This document shows, in pieces, positions 5,341 through 8,298 of a DNA stretch of 8,298 nt. The stretch's first letter is position 1, and every line of letters begins with the position of its first letter. The notes below the pieces were generated by a model, which worked only from the letters and a program-made list of their open reading frames with translations, did not search any database and was not told where the DNA came from. A program made the position numbers and the translations under genes. Source of the stretch: an uncultured Lachnospiraceae bacterium (GTDB taxonomy: Bacteria > Bacillota > Clostridia > Lachnospirales > Lachnospiraceae); NCBI GenBank assembly GCA_910584695.1, contig CAJUBR010000094.1, positions 1 through 8,298 of the forward strand, in the 5' to 3' direction.

Positions 5341-6543
5341 ATGTCAGAATTTAACACGACATTGGAATTGGCAGAGGATTTAAAAGCTGGAAAATGTATT
5401 GTTCTCTTAGATGATGAAAACAGAGAAAATGAGGGAGATGTGATCTGTGCGGCCCAGTTTGCTACCACGGAAAATGTGAATTTTATGGCAAGCTATGCAA
5501 GAGGTTTAATTTGTATGCCAATGGATTCCAGCTATACAGACCGTTTAAATCTCCCCCAGATGTGTATTACCAATACCGATAATCATTGTACTGCATTTTC
5601 TGTATCAGTAGACCACGTGGACACCACTACGGGAATTTCCGCTTATGAGCGGGGCATGACTGCAAGAAAATTTGTGGAAGATGGTGCAAAGCCGGAAGAT
5701 TTCCGAAGACCGGGGCATATGTTTCCGTTAGAGGCAAGACCAGGGGGAGTCATTGAAAGAGACGGTCATACCGAGGCAACGGTGGATTTCATGAAGCTTG
5801 CAGGACTAAAGCCGGTGGGCCTTTGCTGTGAGATTATGAAGGAAGACGGTATGATGGCAAGAAAAGAAGATTTGACAGCCTTTGCCAAAAAACATGGATT
5901 GAAAATCGGCACGATTCAGGATTTAATTCAGTACCGGAAGGAGCATGAGGTATTTGTAGAGTGTGTAGCAAAAGCAAAGATGCCGACCCGCTATGGTGAA
6001 TTTACGATTCATGGCTATGTGAATAAGTTAAATGGGGAACATCATGTGGCACTGGTAAAGGGAGATATTACGGATGGAAAGCCGGTACTTTGCCGTGTCC
6101 ATTCCGAATGCCTTACCGGAGATGCGTTAGGTTCTGCCCGGTGTGACTGCGGACAGCAGTATGATGCAGCAATGAAAATGATTGCAAAGGAGGGTAGAGG
6201 AGTACTGCTTTATATGCGTCAGGAGGGAAGGGGAATCGGATTGATTAACAAAATCCGTGCCTATGAACTTCAGGATCAGGGGAGAGATACCGTAGAAGCG
6301 AATCTGGAGTTGGGATTTCCAGAGGACGCAAGAGATTACACAATAGGAACACAGATTCTGGTAGACCTTGGAATCAAAGAGCTTCGTCTGATGACCAATA
6401 ATCCTCTTAAGGTATATGGGTTAAAGGGCTATGGGCTGGATATCGTGGAACGGGTACCGATTATTATGGAGCCTGGTGAGTATGATGCATTTTATTTGAA
6501 AACCAAGCAGGAGAAAATGGGACATATCCTAAATTATAAATAA
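5341..6543 (+). CDS. ribBA: bifunctional DHBP synthase / GTP cyclohydrolase II
   Basis: This is a 400-residue fusion of the two entry enzymes of riboflavin synthesis. The N-terminal half (about 5-205) is 3,4-dihydroxy-2-butanone-4-phosphate synthase, which makes the four-carbon unit from ribulose 5-phosphate. It shows the acidic metal-site motif DDENRENEGD (24-33), RPGHMFPL (123-130) and GHTEA (142-146). The C-terminal half (about 208-400) is GTP cyclohydrolase II, which opens GTP. Its zinc cysteines are C257, C268 and C270 in HSECLTGDALGSARCDCG, followed by RQEGRGIGL (293-301), KIRAY with the conserved tyrosine Y308, and the family C-terminal motif KMGHIL. All key residues of both halves are present, so both activities are expected. 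The ATG at 5341 lies 7 bases after AGGAGG. It follows ribE in the operon. Confidence 0.98.
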   Translation: MSEFNTTLELAEDLKAGKCIVLLDDENRENEGDVICAAQFATTENVNFMASYARGLICMPMDSSYTDRLNLPQMCITNTDNHCTAFSVSVDHVDTTTGISAYERGMTARKFVEDGAKPEDFRRPGHMFPLEARPGGVIERDGHTEATVDFMKLAGLKPVGLCCEIMKEDGMMARKEDLTAFAKKHGLKIGTIQDLIQYRKEHEVFVECVAKAKMPTRYGEFTIHGYVNKLNGEHHVALVKGDITDGKPVLCRVHSECLTGDALGSARCDCGQQYDAAMKMIAKEGRGVLLYMRQEGRGIGLINKIRAYELQDQGRDTVEANLELGFPEDARDYTIGTQILVDLGIKELRLMTNNPLKVYGLKGYGLDIVERVPIIMEPGEYDAFYLKTKQEKMGHILNYK

Positions 6544-6610
6544 TCTCATAACAGATTAGGGAAAAACGGGAATTGATGAAGGCATTTTTTGCCCTATGGA
6601 GGGTGCGGCT

Positions 6611-6815
6611 ATGGAACAATCCACAAATGCGAAGCTGGTTAATTGGATTAGAGAAAAGGTCAAAACGGAGTATGCAAATGATTTTATTATTTGTGGAATT
6701 GGATATGATATTTTTCCCATCTCATGGGGATTTTGTTGATTTCATTATTAGCGGAGGTGGCAGAATCAAGAAATTTGATTCTTTTGAGGAATTTGAACAA
6801 GCCATGGATATATAA
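6611..6815 (+). pseudogene. broken gene remnant between ribBA and ribH
   Basis: A good ribosome site, GGAGGG (6598-6603), lies 7 bases before an ATG at 6611. That frame reads MEQSTNAKLVNWIREKVK, then EYANDFIICGIGYDIFPISW, and hits TGA at 6737-6739. Moving one base over just before that stop gives a second coding-like frame, GDFVDFIISGGGRIKKFDSF and on to EQAMDI, ending with TAA at 6813-6815. The two halves fit a gene damaged by a frameshift and, as the joined product would be only about 68 residues, probably by internal deletion too. KLVNWIREKVKTEYAND and FII-GIGYDIFPISW resemble parts of clostridial nucleotidyltransferase-like proteins as I remember them, with the catalytic section missing. 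That assignment is uncertain. A frame open from a TTG at 6573 covers the same stretch, but its first half reads poorly. Confidence 0.55.
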
Positions 6816-6839
6816 TAGAACAGAAAGGAAATAAAAATT

Positions 6840-7301
6840 ATGAAGACATTAGAAGGAAAATTAGTTGCAAATGATATGAAGATTGGCATTGTTGCCGCAA
6901 GGTTCAATGAATTTATTGTATCAAAATTGATTGGCGGTGCGATGGATGGTTTAACCCGTCATGACATTCCGGAGGATCATATTACGTTAGCCTGGGTGCC
7001 GGGAGCGTTTGAGATTCCCGTAGCGGCAAAGAAAATGGCAGAGTCCGGAAAATATGATGCTGTAATCTGTCTTGGAACCGTAATCCGTGGTGCAACCAGC
7101 CATTATGATTATGTATGTAACGAGGTTTCAAAGGGAATTGCACAGGTATCCCTGAATACGGGAATCCCTGTTATGTTTGGAATTGTGACAACAGAAAATA
7201 TTGAACAGGCAATTGAACGTGCCGGAACCAAGGCAGGAAATAAGGGATATGACTGTGCACTTGGAGCGATTGAGATGGTAAATCTGTTAAAACAGATGTA
7301 G
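6840..7301 (+). CDS. ribH: 6,7-dimethyl-8-ribityllumazine synthase (beta chain)
   Basis: Lumazine synthase condenses 5-amino-6-ribitylaminouracil with 3,4-dihydroxy-2-butanone 4-phosphate, the step before riboflavin synthase. The 153 residues match the family's normal size. Substrate-site motifs are ARFNEFI (20-26), PGAFEIP (54-60), GTVIRGATSHYDYV (79-92) with catalytic H88, and GIVTTENIEQAIERAGTKAGNKG (114-136, described by position) with the phosphate-contacting R127. The numbering of H88 and R127 coincides with the Bacillus subtilis enzyme. Proteins of this type form pentamers or 60-subunit shells, sometimes with RibE trimers inside; which form occurs here cannot be seen. The ATG at 6840 follows AAAGGAA at 6824-6830. 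The gene is 24 bp behind the remnant that separates it from ribBA. Confidence 0.98.
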   Translation: MKTLEGKLVANDMKIGIVAARFNEFIVSKLIGGAMDGLTRHDIPEDHITLAWVPGAFEIPVAAKKMAESGKYDAVICLGTVIRGATSHYDYVCNEVSKGIAQVSLNTGIPVMFGIVTTENIEQAIERAGTKAGNKGYDCALGAIEMVNLLKQM

Positions 7302-7339
7302 CGTACAGGAAATGACAGTAGGACAAAAGGAGAATGGAT

Positions 7340-8131
7340 ATGCCGGCATTATTGTTTTTTGACATTGACGGAACCCTGCTTACATTGGATGATCAGCATA
7401 TTCTGCCAGACAGTACAAAAGAGGCACTTTATAAGGCAAAAGAAAACGGACATAAGATATTCATTAATACCGGAAGGGTAAAAACAGCAATTGACAAAGA
7501 GCTGCTTGATTTTGGATTTGACGGACTGGTATGCGGTTGTGGAACTTACATTGAGTATGCGGGAAAAGAAATTTTTCATAATAAGCTTTCTAAGGAGCGC
7601 TGTGTTTTTTACGCATCGTTTCTCAGGCAGCATAAATTTCAGACTGTATTTGAGGGAAAAGAGCGTCTGTTTATAGATGGGGAATATGGACCGGGAAGCT
7701 TTTTGGAATATATTTATTCTTATTTTTCAAAGAATTCAGATTATCCGATTGAGGAAATAAATCATCCGGATTTTATCTTTGACAAATTTACTACGGCATA
7801 TTTGCCGGAAAGCGATGCAGAAGCATTCAGGGAAACTTTTTCGGTAGAATTTAATCTGATTCCGCATTTGGGAAATGTATGTGAGGTAGTACCGAAAGAC
7901 TTTAGCAAAGCTACCGGAATTAAACAATTAGCGGAATTTCTGGGAGCGGACCTTTGTGACTGTTTTGCATTTGGGGATTCCATAAATGATATGGAAATGT
8001 TAAAATATGTACCACATTCGGTAGGTATGGGGAACTCTATGGAGGAAGTATTTTCTGTAGTAGAATATAAAACTGCAGATATCTGTGAAGACGGAATTCA
8101 AAAGGCCATGATGCATTATGATCTGATTTAG
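7340..8131 (+). CDS. Cof-type HAD-IIB phosphatase, candidate for the riboflavin-pathway dephosphorylation
   Basis: This is a 263-residue member of the haloacid dehalogenase superfamily with a C2B-type cap. Motif I is FFDIDGTLLT (D8 nucleophile, D10), motif II INTGR (T44), motif III the lysine in FSKATGIKQL (K190), and motif IV FGDSINDMEML (D213, D217). All catalytic residues are present, so an active magnesium-dependent phosphatase is expected. The frame also has an ATG at 7334, but AAAGGAG (7326-7332) is 7 bases from the ATG at 7340 and only one base from the other. It begins 38 bp after ribH with no terminator between. HAD enzymes of this type dephosphorylate 5-amino-6-ribitylaminouracil 5'-phosphate in other bacteria, the one step not covered by rib genes. 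Its position suggests that role, but a general sugar-phosphate or FMN phosphatase is also possible. Confidence 0.9.
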   Translation: MPALLFFDIDGTLLTLDDQHILPDSTKEALYKAKENGHKIFINTGRVKTAIDKELLDFGFDGLVCGCGTYIEYAGKEIFHNKLSKERCVFYASFLRQHKFQTVFEGKERLFIDGEYGPGSFLEYIYSYFSKNSDYPIEEINHPDFIFDKFTTAYLPESDAEAFRETFSVEFNLIPHLGNVCEVVPKDFSKATGIKQLAEFLGADLCDCFAFGDSINDMEMLKYVPHSVGMGNSMEEVFSVVEYKTADICEDGIQKAMMHYDLI

Positions 8132-8155
8132 CAGGAAGTGAAGGAAGGAAAAGCT

Positions 8156-8298
8156 ATGTTTCGATTAGAGGATGAACAATTATACAGGCTGTTAGGACTG
8201 CTATGCGGAGCAAGTCTTCTAATGTTGTGCATATTTAGCATCTGTTATCATCCCGCCTCCAAAGACGAGAGGACATTGTCCGGTATGCAGGATTTTTC
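8156..8298 (+). CDS. probable membrane-anchored protein, N-terminal part only
   Basis: An ATG at 8156 follows a GGAAGG-type ribosome site 24 bp after the HAD gene, and the frame is open to the window edge (47 full codons). The N-terminus is short and charged (MFRLEDEQLYR). It is followed by one hydrophobic stretch, LLGLLCGASLLMLCIFSIC, at residues 12-30, then a polar segment. This is a membrane anchor or uncleaved signal, with the rest probably outside the cell. Residues LSGMQDF at the edge recall the start of extracellular sensor domains of clostridial signalling proteins, but too little is visible to name a family. Confidence 0.6.
   Translation, partial: MFRLEDEQLYRLLGLLCGASLLMLCIFSICYHPASKDERTLSGMQDF

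Noticed and set aside
6556..6595. Possible terminator after ribBA (AGGG-AAAAA against TTTTT-G-CCCT)
   Set aside because: The pairing needs a bulge and a loop of about 20 bases, and has no T-run after it.
6811..6816. TATAAT just before ribH as a promoter
   Set aside because: The nearest TTGA-like boxes are 12 or 21 bases away, neither a workable spacing; part of it is the stop region of the remnant.

Overview
The window looks like a low-to-mid GC Firmicute chromosome, most likely a clostridium of the Lachnospiraceae type. The grounds are A/G-rich Shine-Dalgarno sites in front of almost every gene, TTG and GTG starts, an FMN riboswitch with an intrinsic terminator, and the protein families present. 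The genus cannot be fixed from the sequence alone. All intact genes run on the + strand.

Region 1 (1-1856) is the end of a three-gene ABC-2 export operon: the C-terminus of an ATPase, then two unlike permeases of the ABC2_membrane_6 (former DUF990) type. The substrate is unknown.

Region 2 (1857-2365) has no intact gene. It holds a decayed minus-strand gene tail (about 1886-2040) with a 20-bp tandem repeat, a good sigma-A-type promoter (2019-2047), a full FMN riboswitch aptamer (about 2063-2220), an extra hairpin (2221-2242) and a long intrinsic terminator (2258-2293). The 5' strand of aptamer helix P1 and the bases after it can also pair with the 5' arm of the terminator, which suggests the switching mechanism. 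I see nothing clear between 2294 and the ribD Shine-Dalgarno.

Region 3 (2366-7301) is a riboflavin operon in the same core order as Bacillus subtilis: ribD, ribE, ribBA, ribH. Together these encode the route from GTP and ribulose 5-phosphate to riboflavin, except for one dephosphorylation. The operon is interrupted by extra material: a small AT-rich acidic protein I do not recognise (3510-3884) and a YbaK/PrdX-type tRNA-editing protein (3956-4507), both between ribD and ribE, and a broken gene remnant between ribBA and ribH (6611-6815).

Region 4 (7302-8298) has a Cof-type HAD phosphatase 38 bp behind ribH. By position and family it is a good candidate for the missing phosphatase step of the pathway. 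It is followed, 24 bp later, by the start of a probable membrane protein cut off by the window edge.

I see no CRISPR array, insertion sequence, tRNA or rRNA, and no clearly new multi-gene system. The points most worth a second look are the genes embedded in the riboflavin operon, the riboswitch expression platform and the two gene remnants.
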